A stretch of DNA of 42,219 nucleotides from Pseudomonadota bacterium. GTDB taxonomy: Bacteria > Pseudomonadota > Alphaproteobacteria > Rhizobiales > Xanthobacteraceae. This document shows positions 8,338 to 17,363 of the stretch, piece by piece (within the stretch, counting starts at the first letter, position 1; each line of letters begins with the position of its first letter). The notes beneath the pieces were generated by a model. The model was given only the letters and a program-made list of their open reading frames with translations, did no database searches and was not told the DNA's origin. The translations under genes and the position numbers were made by a program. Location of the stretch: NCBI GenBank assembly GCA_018971625.1, contig JAGXAJ010000032.1, forward strand, positions 1 to 42,219, in the 5' to 3' direction.

Positions 8338-9276
8338 TCACACCCGCGAGCGCACTTGGGTTAATGAGGGCAGCTCACCAAATTGGGAAAAGTACGCTGC
8401 GGCAAAATCACCAAGATGCCAGAATCCGCTGGCGATCGCGACCTCCTTAATTTGCAGATCAGGATCGCCCATCAGAAGCTGCTGTCGAACCATCCATAAG
8501 CGTCGTAGCTTAATGTAACGGTGCAAGCTCATTCCATTCGTTTTGACTATTCGGTTGTTCAACGTTCGAACCGAGACTCCAATTCTCGCAGCGAGCTCTC
8601 CACTGTAGATTGGATGCGACGAACTGGAATCGACGAGATCGTCTACTATTCTTAGGGTCCGAAGACATTCATGGATATTCTCCTTTGAAGACTTGGTTGA
8701 AAAGTAGCCGCTAAACGCCGAATCCAGCGCGATCAGCAGCGATTCTGCCAAGCCAACAGCTGCCGTGATATTCGAATAAGGCTCTTGAGAAGCGGTCCTG
8801 AAGGCGCGGATAATAAGTTCGCGCAACCTCAGTTCAAGGTTGCTGGTGATTGGGATCGTCAGAAACTCGCGGCTGGTTTCGGGCCACCCACGATTTTCCA
8901 TTCGTGAGGAGAAGATCAGCACCGCGTAGTAACCCGGTTCTCTTTCCACGAGCCGGTATTCGATGGGCCCGCGAGCAAACTGAAGGCATGACTTAACCTC
9001 CTTGCCATTGAAGATTACTGCCGGTGCATCTTTCATCGAAAGTGCCACGAACGCGCAGCTTCCTTCGAGTAGTGTACGCTCGATGCGGGGAAAGGTCCGC
9101 AACAGATAGATGTCGCACCCCGGAAGGGAAAGGATAGCGTGGCCGAAAGAGGCATGCAGATTTGCAAGCGGAACAATGTCCACATGCGCGCCACGAAGCC
9201 CCTGCTTAAAATGGTCGATATCCTGATAATGAAATATCTGAATATTCTGCGATTTAGCGAAATCAGCGAAAGGCAT
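8338..9276 (-). CDS. AraC-family transcriptional regulator
   Basis: A 312-residue cytoplasmic regulator. Residues 1-200 form a variable sensor domain with no named match. Residues 205-310 are an AraC/XylS double helix-turn-helix: GELAARIGVSVRTLNNRI, then MSLHRYIKLRRLWMVRQQLL and EVAIASGFWHLGDFAAAYFS with QFGELPS. The last block is the family signature, with Phe at a position more often Arg or Lys (A-A-Y-x-S-Q-F-G-E). It stands alone, with an IS5 scar 22 bp beyond its stop, which may have removed a few C-terminal residues. Its target is not evident in the window; the neighbours upstream are a chemosensor pair. Confidence 0.85.
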   Translation of the reverse strand: MPFADFAKSQNIQIFHYQDIDHFKQGLRGAHVDIVPLANLHASFGHAILSLPGCDIYLLRTFPRIERTLLEGSCAFVALSMKDAPAVIFNGKEVKSCLQFARGPIEYRLVEREPGYYAVLIFSSRMENRGWPETSREFLTIPITSNLELRLRELIIRAFRTASQEPYSNITAAVGLAESLLIALDSAFSGYFSTKSSKENIHECLRTLRIVDDLVDSSSSHPIYSGELAARIGVSVRTLNNRIVKTNGMSLHRYIKLRRLWMVRQQLLMGDPDLQIKEVAIASGFWHLGDFAAAYFSQFGELPSLTQVRSRV

Positions 9277-9631
9277 CGTTTGCGTCGATAATTCGAAGGA
9301 TCGGGTGACGGCGGCACATCAGCGATATGATTCGCAGATTGGAGCAAGAAGAATACGCGTTCATGGGCTTGGATGAACTGCTGCGGTCGACAATATATTT
9401 TCGAAGAGGGTGAGTAGATTTTTGACGTAGATCAATGCCCGAACGTCGAAAATGCGAACCGCATCGCGTTGATTGATTCAACCACCGGGTTTCGATGTCG
9501 AAATTGGGAAAATGGAGTTGAAATACACGCTTGGTTAAGGCCAGGGTCTCAACCTGAGTGCGTCTTCTCAATCGCCGCCCAGGACAGATGTAGTCCGGAA
9601 GGCGCGACATAGGCCCAAGAGGTAATGCTGA
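9277..9631. promoter_or_regulatory. Divergent intergenic region between araC-type gene and chemosensor genes
   Basis: A 355-bp region between a leftward regulator and a rightward PAS gene, so it should hold both promoters. I see no clear consensus boxes or operators. A GAGG-type ribosome binding site (aagaggtaatgctga) lies just before the PAS start. Confidence 0.35.
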
Positions 9632-10152
9632 ATGGCTCGAGCCGCTGTTAAGCCGACGGGGGTTGAATGCCCGTTTGGCGAAGAAGAGTTGATCGTCTCC
9701 AAGACCAATCTCAAAGGTCACATCACTTACGCCAATGACGTCTTTCTGCGGCTGTCGAAATACCCGCCTAACGAAGTAATGGGCGCGCCGCACAGCTTGA
9801 TCCGGCATCCTGATATGCCTCGCTGCATCTTCAGATTACTCTGGGACGCCATTCAAGCCAAAAGGGAGATCTTCACCTATGTGGTGAACATGGCGAGTGA
9901 CGGCGACCATTATTGGTGTTCGCGCATGTTACGCCCACGCTTGATGCGAATCAAAACATCGTGGGCTTCCACTCCAATCGGCGCAAACCACACGCCGCTC
10001 AGATCGAAAAGATAATACCGCTGTATGCAGCGCTGCGGGCGGAGGAGACCAGACACAACAACCGCAAGGAAGGCATGCAGCGCGGCTACGATTTGCTGAC
10101 CAGCATGCTGAAGGACAAGGGTTTGGACTATGATGAATTTGTCTTTGTCTAA
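9632..10152 (+). pseudogene. Aer-like PAS domain sensor, frameshifted
   Basis: The first frame (ATG 9632, AAGAGG upstream) reads a PAS domain: LIVSKTNLKGHITYANDVFL, RLSKYPPNEVMGAPHSLIRH, PDMPRCIFRLLWDAIQAKRE and VVNMASDGDHYW. One base is missing after TGG near 9918. The second frame continues VFAHVTPTLDANQNIVGFHS and then LYAALRAEETRHNNRKEGMQ to the stop at 10152. The intact product would be about 174 residues, like the separate PAS proteins that signal aerotaxis or redox to a methyl-accepting partner. Its 3' end overlaps the start of the chemoreceptor gene by 23 bp, so the two were translationally linked. As written, the product is truncated with a foreign tail. Confidence 0.75.
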
Positions 10153-11440
10153 AGCGATGTTCTTGATTGCAGGGGCCGGCGCTACGATAGTGGCCATCGG
10201 CGTTGCTCGCGTTGTCCTTGGACCGTCAACCGCGCCCTGGGATACGGCAATCGAATTCTCAATCGTCGGCGCGATGCTTGTATCGGCTGCATGGGCGCTG
10301 CGGCAGACGGCATCAAACGTTCGGGAAGTCGCCTCCGTCTGCGTGCGGGCGCGACACGGCGATCTGGAAGCCCGCATTCTCGGCACACGTAATCAGGGAG
10401 ACCTTGGCAAATTGCAGGCGGCCGTCGATGATATGCTCGATATCGTCGACGCCTATGTTCGTGAATCGTCGGCTTCGATGGAGTACGTCAGTCGTGGTAA
10501 GTGCTTCCGCAAGGTATTGGTTCGCGGTTTCCCTGGCTCATTCCGCAACGGGGCCACGGTCATCAATGCGGGGACAGACTACATGGATCGCAGAGTAAGC
10601 GAACTGGCGCGCGTTGCGCAAGGCTTTGGTGCGAGCATGGACAATGTTGCCCGGACATTGGCCACAGCGGTTACCGAGCTTGAGGCAGACGCTCATTCGA
10701 TGGCTGCGGCGGCTGAGGAGACCAGCCGTCAGTCGACAGGTGTCGCAGCGGCATCGGAGCAGGCGTCCGGCAACGTGCAGACTGTGGCGAGCGCGGCTGA
10801 GGAACTGTCAGCTTCAATCAACGAAATTTCTAGACAAGTAATCCGGTCAACCCATAGTACAAATCATGCAGTCGAAGAAGCCAACCGAGCCAATGTCCAA
10901 ATCAGGAACCTCGCCGAGGCCGCGCAGCGGATCGGTGACGTGGTAAAACTTATCAGCGATGTGGCGGGACAAACGAACCTGCTGGCGCTTAACGCCACGA
11001 TCGAGGCGGCGCGAGCTGGCGATGCAGGTCGCGGTTTCGCCGTGGTGGCTTCGGAAGTAAAGAGCCTGGCCAGTCAGACGGCCAAAGCGACTGAAGAGAT
11101 CGGGACCAAGATTGCCGAGATGCAGGCAAGCACTGAGCAATCCGTAGCGGCAGTCCGAACCATTAGCCAGACGATCGGCGAGATCAACGAGATCTCGACC
11201 TCCATTGCTTCGGCGATCGAGCAACAGGGGACAGCCACGAAAGAGATTGCCCGCAACGTGCAGCAAGCCTCTGCCGGTACTTCTGAAGTATCGTCAAATG
11301 TCGTCGGGATTAGTCAGGCAGCGGATGACACCGGCCGGATTGCATCGAGCGTGAATGAAGCAGCAGAAAAGATCTGCGGCGAGGTGAATACGCTGCGATC
11401 CGAGGTGGAAAAGTTCCTGCTGGGCCTGAGAGCAGCCTGA
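10130..11440 (+). CDS. Methyl-accepting chemotaxis protein without periplasmic sensor
   Basis: A 436-residue inner-membrane chemoreceptor. Two membrane segments (about residues 9-30 and 41-56) are separated by only a dozen residues, so there is no periplasmic ligand domain. A HAMP-like linker (58-112) follows, then a long coiled coil with the strictly conserved hairpin tip [20 protein letters not shown] at 281-300 and [13 protein letters not shown] beyond. It would signal to CheA/CheW. Sensing is presumably done by the overlapping upstream PAS protein, the arrangement seen in split aerotaxis receptors. Start ATGATG at 10130 lies inside the PAS gene. No C-terminal CheR pentapeptide. Confidence 0.92.
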   Translation: MMNLSLSKAMFLIAGAGATIVAIGVARVVLGPSTAPWDTAIEFSIVGAMLVSAAWALRQTASNVREVASVCVRARHGDLEARILGTRNQGDLGKLQAAVDDMLDIVDAYVRESSASMEYVSRGKCFRKVLVRGFPGSFRNGATVINAGTDYMDRRVSELARVAQGFGASMDNVARTLATAVTELEADAHSMAAAAEETSRQSTGVAAASEQASGNVQTVASAAEELSASINEISRQVIRSTHSTNHAVEEANRANVQIRNLAEAAQRIGDVVKLISDVAGQTNLLALNATIEAARAGDAGRGFAVVASEVKSLASQTAKATEEIGTKIAEMQASTEQSVAAVRTISQTIGEINEISTSIASAIEQQGTATKEIARNVQQASAGTSEVSSNVVGISQAADDTGRIASSVNEAAEKICGEVNTLRSEVEKFLLGLRAA

Positions 11441-11755
11441 GGAAAAGTTTTCCAAGACATCGTATACCCGCGCTGACTTTAGCCCGAGTTTATCCAGTGC
11501 TGAGTTCGCCGGGGCTGTTGGATTGGAGGGTCGGGCGCTGGTGGCGACGGGAGCTGGCGCGGAGCCTTCGGCATGGCGCGGCATCAGAGCCCGGCGGCGG
11601 CCAGGAGCATCCGCTGAACGCCTTCCGCATCACGCTGTGCAGCGCAGATCAGAAGCCGCGCAGCTGGTCAATCGCTTTATCGGCTTCCCACGACACGGCT
11701 TGTTTTCACCAACAAGCATGAACATGTACTGTCTTTAAGACGAGCCCCAACGGAG
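11441..11755. other. Spacer without recognisable gene
   Basis: Begins with a short palindrome (ggaaaagttttcc, 11441-11453) just after the chemoreceptor stop, too weak to call a terminator. Arg-rich frames on both strands look non-coding. Confidence 0.3.
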
Positions 11756-11938
11756 TTGAGCCTATACTCCGGCGAGCGCGAATTCGACCTGGGCCTTCTC
11801 TGCTTTAGATACGAGAAGAGGGCTTCGAACGGCCAGGTTATTCGGATCAGACCATTTTGCTACGAGCGAACAAGCGTGGTGCGCTATCGGATGCAATCTA
11901 CAGGAATAGTGATGCTTTCGAATGCAGGAAATCGGCCT

Positions 11939-12549
11939 ATGCGTGAGATGTGCAAATGGCTAGATGTTGAAATCACGCGACATTCGCACATTGCGTCCTT
12001 TGGGACAGCGACACTGTACGTCTGCCTTAGCTTGGCAGCGGGAGCACCGGCGATGGCTAGGGGCGGTTTCATGCATGGTATAGGAGGATTTCGGCGCCAC
12101 GGCGACGGCAGATTGGAACAGGGCGGACTGGAGACACCGACGTACGTAATGATCACTGTATCTTCGATCACCCATTCGGACGCGTTCAAATCAGCAATGG
12201 ACAATTTGGGTGCAGCAGTCGCGAGCTTTGCCGGCCGGCTGGTTGTCGACGTCGACAAACCGGTGGCTTGGGACGGAACTTCGCCCGTGCACCTTGTGAT
12301 GATTCGATTCGAGACTCCATATCAAGCGCAGGCATGGAAAGACTCCGATGCGTTCAAAAGCTTCGATGCCGCACTTCATCAGAGTTCATCGTCAAACATT
12401 CAACTTCTACAAGGTCTGCCCATGCTGATTGGCCACGGGAGTGGGGGCATCGCGGCAGTCGCTTTGATGCAAAGGCCTTCAAACCAAATGTGAAGGACTA
12501 CGACCAGTTGTTGAACAGCAAACTGCATAGCATTTGCAAAGGATGCTGA
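11939..12549 (+). pseudogene. Secreted DUF1330-family protein with C-terminal frameshift
   Basis: Chosen start ATG 11939 has AGGAA nine bases upstream. The N-terminus (MREMCKWLDVEITRHSHIAS then FGTATLYVCLSLAAGAPAMA) is a long signal peptide. The mature part holds a ferredoxin-like DUF1330 domain: TYVMITVSSITHSDAFKSAM, FAGRLVVDVDKPVAWDGTSP, HLVMIRFETPYQAQAWKDSD. As written the frame ends at 12493, but adding one G to the G5 run at 12443-12447 opens the next frame into FDAKAFKPNVKDYDQLLNSK and LHSICKGC, a tail I associate with exported members of this family. The core domain is intact, so a shortened product might still fold. Confidence 0.7.
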
Positions 12550-12664
12550 GGCGGGAATGGCGTCCCGCTGGATCCGGGAAATTTCTTCGGCCGGCCTATG
12601 GTTAACGGGCTTTTAACACGTTTTCGATATCAGTCAGGAGGCGAGCAAGTCAGGGCGAAGTAAA

Positions 12665-13093
12665 ATGAACGTTTCGGCCGTCGGCGGGAGTTCCGGGCTC
12701 AACGCGGTCTCGGGCGCGAGCTATGGCGTTCCGCCGCAGCAGAAAATGTCGAACCTGTTCGACTCGATCGACACGACCGGCTCCGGCACGATTACGCAGG
12801 CGCAGTTCGAGCAGGCTTTCCAGACCCAGAATCCGCCTGCGGTTTTTCAAAGGCAGGGTGCGGACGCGATCTTTTCCACGCTTGACCCGTCCGGTACCGG
12901 CAGCGTCTCGAAGCAAAACTTCGTGTCGACCATGTCGCAGCTGATGGTGTCCTTGCGCGCCGAAAGTTCCTCGCAGTCCAGCCCACAAGCTTCGGGCTCG
13001 GTTGCGGCGAGTCTCCAATTCTTGAACCAGATTGATCCGACCACGATCTCGCCCGATAGCCCGCCTGGCACACTGCTCAATTACAGCGCGTAA
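12665..13093 (+). CDS. EF-hand domain protein with degenerate loops
   Basis: A 142-residue soluble protein. The N-terminus (1-26) is Ser/Gly-rich. Two EF-hand helix-loop-helix units follow: LFDSIDTTGSGTITQAQFEQ (loop from Asp36) and IFSTLDPSGTGSVSKQNFVS (loop from Asp74). Both keep D-x-S/T-x-S/T-G but have Gln or Asn instead of Glu at loop position 12, so calcium binding is probably weak. The C-terminal third is Ser/Pro-rich. No classical signal peptide. Related proteins are common in Bradyrhizobium. The 3' end overlaps the convergent apbE gene by 17 bp. Confidence 0.85.
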   Translation: MNVSAVGGSSGLNAVSGASYGVPPQQKMSNLFDSIDTTGSGTITQAQFEQAFQTQNPPAVFQRQGADAIFSTLDPSGTGSVSKQNFVSTMSQLMVSLRAESSSQSSPQASGSVAASLQFLNQIDPTTISPDSPPGTLLNYSA

Positions 13094-13988
13094 GCCGATC
13101 CTCGGTGCCGTAGCAATCTCCGGCATCGGTGACGACAAAATGCCGGACACCGAGCCGGCGAAGCCAGTCGATACCATCCCGTCCTTTGAGCATCGCAATT
13201 GTGGAGAGACTGCCAGCGACGAGGCAACGGTCGGAGATCACCGTCACGGACGAGAGGCCTCGCGCGGGCCAATCCGTCCGAGGGTCGAGGAGATGGCAGT
13301 AGCGTTGGCTGCCGACTTCGATGTAGCGCTCATAGTCTCCGCTCGTTGCCAAGGCGCCGCCGGACATTGCGACTTTCGAAGCCAGGACCTCTGATTTTCG
13401 AGGGTGACGAATGCCGATCATCCAAGGGAGACCTCCTGGTTGAGGTCCTACGATCCGGATGTCACCCGCAAGGTCGACGAAGCCATGCTCCGTTCCAATC
13501 GAAGCACAGACTTCGGCAGCCCGGTCGGCAGCATATTCCTTGCCGAGGCCGCCAAAATCTAATTCCATTCCCGCTTCGGCGAAATGAAGTCGGCCAGCCG
13601 AAACCGAGACCTTGTCGAGTCCAACGCGCGGCAGCAGGGCGTCAATGATGGCTTGACCGGGAAGGCGGGCGCGCGAGAAATCCCAAGCGGCGCGCAGCAC
13701 GCCCGAAGTTATGTCAAATGCACCGTCGCTCTTTGCGTAGCAGGCCTTGGCGTAACTTATCAGGGCGATGGTCTCTTCGTCGATGTCAATACTGCCTCCT
13801 TGTGCCGCAACGGCATTGATGCGCGAAAGTTCGCTATCAGCTCGATAGCGCGAATAGCGTCGTTCGATTCGAACGACCTCTGCTTCGGCCGCGAGAGCGA
13901 ATTGCTCGAATCGTGCCGCCGAGTCTGCGAAGAAATGAACCGTGCAATCGGAGCCCATGGCGAAAAAGCTATGGCTGAATGACGGCAT
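13077..13988 (-). CDS. apbE: FAD:protein FMN transferase (ApbE)
   Basis: A 303-residue enzyme that attaches FMN to Thr/Ser of target flavoproteins using FAD and Mg2+. Family blocks in order: MGSDCTVHFFAD (11-22), RYSRYRADSELSRINA (44-59), GAFDITSGVLRAAWDF, DFGGLGKEYAADRAAEVCAS, DLAGDIRIVGPQ, MSGGALATSGDYERY and HLLDPRT. No lipobox or signal peptide, so it may act in the cytoplasm, unlike the exported lipoprotein form. It follows the patatin lipoprotein by 3 bp, so the two form an operon. No obvious acceptor flavoprotein (NqrC/RnfG/fumarate-reductase type) is visible in the window. Confidence 0.93.
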   Translation of the reverse strand: MPSFSHSFFAMGSDCTVHFFADSAARFEQFALAAEAEVVRIERRYSRYRADSELSRINAVAAQGGSIDIDEETIALISYAKACYAKSDGAFDITSGVLRAAWDFSRARLPGQAIIDALLPRVGLDKVSVSAGRLHFAEAGMELDFGGLGKEYAADRAAEVCASIGTEHGFVDLAGDIRIVGPQPGGLPWMIGIRHPRKSEVLASKVAMSGGALATSGDYERYIEVGSQRYCHLLDPRTDWPARGLSSVTVISDRCLVAGSLSTIAMLKGRDGIDWLRRLGVRHFVVTDAGDCYGTEDRLTRCN

Positions 13989-13991
13989 GGT

Positions 13992-15221
13992 TCAAAATGG
14001 CCGTCGAGCCGAGGCAAATTGACCGGTCGTCTGCAATCCCGGCGGATTCTTCACCCAGGGAAAGCCGCCCTTTCCCATGTCGTATCCTCGCGCGAAAAGG
14101 GCCTGCATGTATTTCAGGTCGAAAGGTGCATTGGCCCGGGTGTCGAAATCGGGGGGGATACTGGCCAGGTTGAAGTCGATGCCGTCGAGCTTGGCGATGG
14201 AATAGATCCGATACAGATCGCCGATACCCTGATTCTTGATGAGGGTCGAAAGCGAGCGCTGCGTCACGGAAAGGACGTCGTCGTTCACCGCCTCCCAACG
14301 AGGATCGATGCGGCCGTTCTGGACGACGTACAATCGCGCACCATTCACAGTTCGGCGTGATGCGTGATCAGAAACGAGGCGCATGATCGATGGCGCGATG
14401 AAAACCTGCCTGGTCACACCACCATCGACGTGAAGCTCGTCGTAGTCCTTGCCGCCGACGCGCACCTTGATTCGAACGGGCGCGAAGACGCCGGGCAGCG
14501 TCGCTGACGCGAGCAGAACCTTGCGAAAGAGAGCGAGTGCCGCCAGACTGTCGTTCTCTGCTATGCGCCCCATGTCCCACAACACGGGTCGCTGCGCGTC
14601 CAGGTCGGTCGTGCCGATCAGTAGAACTCGGCCCTTGCGGCTTTCTTGCGCTATATCGCGCAGAAAGTCCCGATCGACGTATTTGGCTATGAGCTTCGAG
14701 AGCGGGGCGTCGTCGACGAGAGCCGATCCTTCGATCAGATTCTGCACGTCGTAGACGTAGATGTCTTTCCGACCATAGGACGTGAAGATTTCCTGGAGTT
14801 GACTATCGCGTTCTGGCCCCAGGAAGACGAACGGCGCCACCAGCGCCCCGGAGCTTACTCCGGTAACAAGGTCGAACACGGGCCGATTGCCGGCATCGCC
14901 CCAGCCGGCGAGAAGACCGGCTCCGAACGCGCCATCTTCGGCGCCCCCTGATATGGCGAGGAAGTTCAATCCTCGCGCGGATGGTCCGCGCGATTCAGCC
15001 GCCAAGCCACGACGTGTCGGTCGGAAGGAGGCGATATCGGGCGACGCTTCGTCGCCCCAATACCGAATGTCGTGAAATCCATCCGGTTCGACCTGTGCCG
15101 CAGCAGCTTGCGGCAGCGCGTTCCGAGGCGTCAGCGCGGCGCATCCCACCACCGAGAGCGCAACGAAAAAAACCATGATTAGAGCGAGTGTCGACGAAAA
15201 CCGACTCGTAATGGCTGACAT
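13992..15221 (-). CDS. Patatin-like phospholipase, lipoprotein
   Basis: A 409-residue predicted lipoprotein hydrolase. Start chosen at MSAITSRFSSTLALIM, which gives a lipoprotein signal with lipobox V-V-G-C (Cys27); a longer frame reaches 15317. The patatin domain has the oxyanion loop SGGAEDGAFGAG (91-102), the nucleophile elbow TGVSSGAL (Ser123) and the catalytic dyad Asp in HVDGGVT. The family hydrolyses acyl esters of phospholipids. It is the first gene of a two-gene operon with apbE. The N-terminal mature sequence (ALTPRNALPQAAAAQVEPDG) is closely matched by a dead copy on the other strand at 16928. Confidence 0.92.
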   Translation of the reverse strand: MSAITSRFSSTLALIMVFFVALSVVGCAALTPRNALPQAAAAQVEPDGFHDIRYWGDEASPDIASFRPTRRGLAAESRGPSARGLNFLAISGGAEDGAFGAGLLAGWGDAGNRPVFDLVTGVSSGALVAPFVFLGPERDSQLQEIFTSYGRKDIYVYDVQNLIEGSALVDDAPLSKLIAKYVDRDFLRDIAQESRKGRVLLIGTTDLDAQRPVLWDMGRIAENDSLAALALFRKVLLASATLPGVFAPVRIKVRVGGKDYDELHVDGGVTRQVFIAPSIMRLVSDHASRRTVNGARLYVVQNGRIDPRWEAVNDDVLSVTQRSLSTLIKNQGIGDLYRIYSIAKLDGIDFNLASIPPDFDTRANAPFDLKYMQALFARGYDMGKGGFPWVKNPPGLQTTGQFASARRPF

Positions 15222-15577
15222 CCGGTAGACCGTCGATCGCAGAAATCCGTTCGGCGAGCCGGATGGGGTAGCACCAAAAGACTGCCAAACCATTGACGCT
15301 GGTCCTGCCGTTGCCACTCGTCGGTAAGCCCAAAATCTATGTTCTTATTGCGGCGAAAGAACTCGGGCACTCGGCAGCCGCAGCACACGTCTCGTTGTCC
15401 ATGAACTTGCCTCAGTTGCAGCTTTCCAAGCAGACTTACACTTCGCGAATGTACGTCGACGTGTCGGGATTATTCTTTGATGAGCCGGAGAGCGAAATTG
15501 TAGCCAAAACATTCAGCCCGGTAACATGCGGCTCATAACGCGGTTGCGATAGTAAAATAGATGGACGAGGGCGGTCT
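15222..15577. promoter_or_regulatory. Upstream region of the patatin operon
   Basis: Must contain the promoter of the patatin-apbE operon. No clear consensus boxes, repeats or gene; several short Arg/Ser-rich frames look accidental. Confidence 0.3.
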
Positions 15578-15790
15578 ATGAGCGGCTATCAGGACCAGGA
15601 GCGACCACTCGGCCGCCTGATGAAGACCATCGATGGATTTACCAGCGGCAGCCTTCTCGGTGAAAGCCTTCTCGGTGAAAAGCATCGGAAGTCCCGGCGA
15701 CTGACAATGTCCTTGAGCTGGGGTTGGCTCCGGCTGGGCGCTGCGAAGATTGGCGGCGTTTGCCTGCGGCGGCTGGGTCTGAGGGATTGA
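15578..15790 (+). CDS. Possible small protein with duplicated SLLGE
   Basis: A 70-codon frame with a fair ribosome binding site (GAGGGCGG, 4-5 bases before ATG), starting MSGYQDQERPLGRLMKTIDG. It contains a 15-bp perfect tandem duplication (15651-15665 and 15666-15680, gccttctcggtgaaa) encoding the doubled SLLGE. The first 25 residues look coding; the Arg/Leu/Gly-rich rest does not. Possibly a gene start followed by decay. Confidence 0.25.
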   Translation: MSGYQDQERPLGRLMKTIDGFTSGSLLGESLLGEKHRKSRRLTMSLSWGWLRLGAAKIGGVCLRRLGLRD

Positions 15791-16062
15791 TCGATCGTTC
15801 GAGACGCTCGGGCTGGCGTCCTGGCAGCCTCGTTCGTCTGCGGGGCAAGCAGTCGCGAGGGCGAGATTTGAGGCGCTGCCATTTGTGACCGCGAATTTCG
15901 GTCAGCTACTTGCCGTCAACGTCGCGTAATCGATTCGGCCACTTTGTCCGCTGATGCGTGGCTCAAGCGTTGGTAGGTGGGTGCTGTCTTCGGCCAGACG
16001 ACCGCGTCATCTTGGAGACAAAGAAATTCGCAGCGAATCGCCGTCTTTGCGCGGCTTGCCAG
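15791..16062. other. Spacer after the MOSC gene
   Basis: No frame with recognisable content; no T-run hairpin found for termination of the leftward MOSC gene. Confidence 0.3.
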
Positions 16063-16608
16063 CTATAGTGCTGGAAGAGGCGAGTATGCTGCTAAGGGGA
16101 GTTCAACCCTGGCGATATCACCCGGCATGACGGCGCCTCCCCTCAATACTACTCCAAGTACGCCGCATTTGTATTTCGGCCCGGTTGCGTCAGTTCGTAG
16201 CATCTCTTTTAGACCGCTTTGAAAGCGGTCGATCTTGCGACAGGGCGTCCGAATGCCTGTCAATTCGACTATGGAACTTGCGCCCAAGAAAATTCTCGTT
16301 CCCAGAGGAAAGTGCTCCAGCTTAAGTCCGACGGTCGCGATGTTCTCGCCGAGAAGACCGGGCCCGATGGCGTGCCCGCAATGGCGAAGCTCGGCAAACA
16401 GTTCGGCAGGAAGGAGATGGATCTGACGTTTGTTGGGAAGCGCCGTGATCATCCTCCCAAGAAATCTGCTCCTCGCATATTGTCCCGAATGCGCGTCAGC
16501 TTCGACTCCGTGCGCTTCGATGAGAGTAATTTTTTTCTGCAACTGCTTCGCAAAGCTGTGCTCGGGATCGCGCGCTACGCTCAGTACCTGTCCATCACAA
16601 TGATTCAT
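16063..16608 (-). CDS. MOSC domain-containing protein
   Basis: A 181-residue single-domain MOSC protein (molybdenum-cofactor-sulfurase C-terminal fold). Diagnostic stretches are HGVEADAHSGQYARSRFLGR (33-52), QIHLLPAELFAELR, LGENIATVGLKLEHFPLGTR and VELTGIRTPCRKIDRFQSGL, which holds the conserved cysteine. The length is that of stand-alone YiiM-type MOSC proteins, which carry reactive sulfur or reduce N-hydroxylated substrates with a molybdenum cofactor. It stands alone. Confidence 0.88.
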   Translation of the reverse strand: MNHCDGQVLSVARDPEHSFAKQLQKKITLIEAHGVEADAHSGQYARSRFLGRMITALPNKRQIHLLPAELFAELRHCGHAIGPGLLGENIATVGLKLEHFPLGTRIFLGASSIVELTGIRTPCRKIDRFQSGLKEMLRTDATGPKYKCGVLGVVLRGGAVMPGDIARVELPLAAYSPLPAL

Positions 16609-16927
16609 CTTTTACGCCTTCAGGAGCCAGCGCGATCTGCAAGGTCGCTGCTCAGTCCTGTCCTGATCTGTTACGGAGAGTTTTGAAGCAAGTTGATGGC
16701 TTTCAAAGGGTTATTTTGAGACTGCCGGTCACGGGTGAATGCTGCGGCTATGCACTGGCCGAGGCGAGATGCAAATACCTCGCAAATGTAAGGCTGCCGC
16801 AATAAGAACGAAGAGTGTTGCGCTGTATCGCGGTACGCTCCCACCCGAGTGGGAACCGATAATCTTCCATTAAGCTCCTGTCGCGAAAGAGTACGTCTGT
16901 GAAGTTCGTTTGAGCAGAGGTTTCTTT
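16609..16927. other. Spacer without recognisable gene
   Basis: Contains the promoter side of both the MOSC gene (leftward) and the dead patatin copy (rightward). T-rich towards its end (gtttctttgtgtttcc). No repeat or motif identified. Confidence 0.3.
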
Positions 16928-17095
16928 GTGTTTCCTTCCTTGGGCCGTTTGGTTCTTTTTTCGCGTAACCTGATTACGGCGCTGTTCGCGGTTCTTTTAT
17001 TGGCGGGCCGTGCAGCCATTACGCCTCGAAGCGCTTTGCCCGCAGCGATCGCTGCCGGCGTTTAGCCGGAAGGTTTTCACAATATTCGGTACTGA
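16928..17095 (+). pseudogene. N-terminal remnant of a second patatin-like lipoprotein
   Basis: From GTG 16928 a single frame reads FPSLGRLVLFSRNLITALFA, VLLLAGRAAITPRSALPAAI, AAGV, TAG (17063), PEGFHNIRY, TGA (17093). The live patatin at 13992-15221 reads, at the same place, VVGCAALTPRNALPQAAAAQ then VEPDGFHDIRYWGDE. The two stops sit where the live protein has Gln/Val-Glu and Trp, i.e. CAG to TAG and TGG to TGA fit simple transitions. The lipobox Cys is also lost (GRAA for GCAA). After 17095 the homology ends. A dead paralogue, inverted relative to its relative 1.7 kb away. Confidence 0.75.
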
Positions 17096-17293
17096 AGAGA
17101 CGGCCGCCCTCTCGGGCCACTTTGCTTACAAAGGCAAGACTTTCAACGCAAGAAGCCGCAAACCGAGGCAGCCGCGCGGCCATGCTTCCCAATCACTCAC
17201 CGCTCACGCCATCCACGCCGCCGAAGTTTCATTTTAGTTGGGAAAAAATAAGACCCGCTGTCGGTTCCATTGGGTAGATACTGTCCGTCACCG

Positions 17294-17363
17294 CTCGCCC
17301 TTGGCATCTATCGGCGATAAGAACGCCCTGCGCTCCCGCCTTTCTCTCGTAGAGGAGCGAGTC
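17294..17363 (+). repeat. Leader sequence B, paralogous to leader A at 2181-2256
   Basis: About 70 bp matching leader A block by block: caccgc, tggcat-tatcgg, agaacgc, tgcgctcccgcctt, and a GAGGAG-type ribosome binding site, then a start codon. The match is stronger in the leader than in the proteins that follow. Confidence 0.5.

Noticed and set aside
17010..17237. 75-codon frame after the patatin relic
   Set aside because: It begins inside the relic in a different frame and shows no family signal; the in-frame reading with two stops matches patatin.
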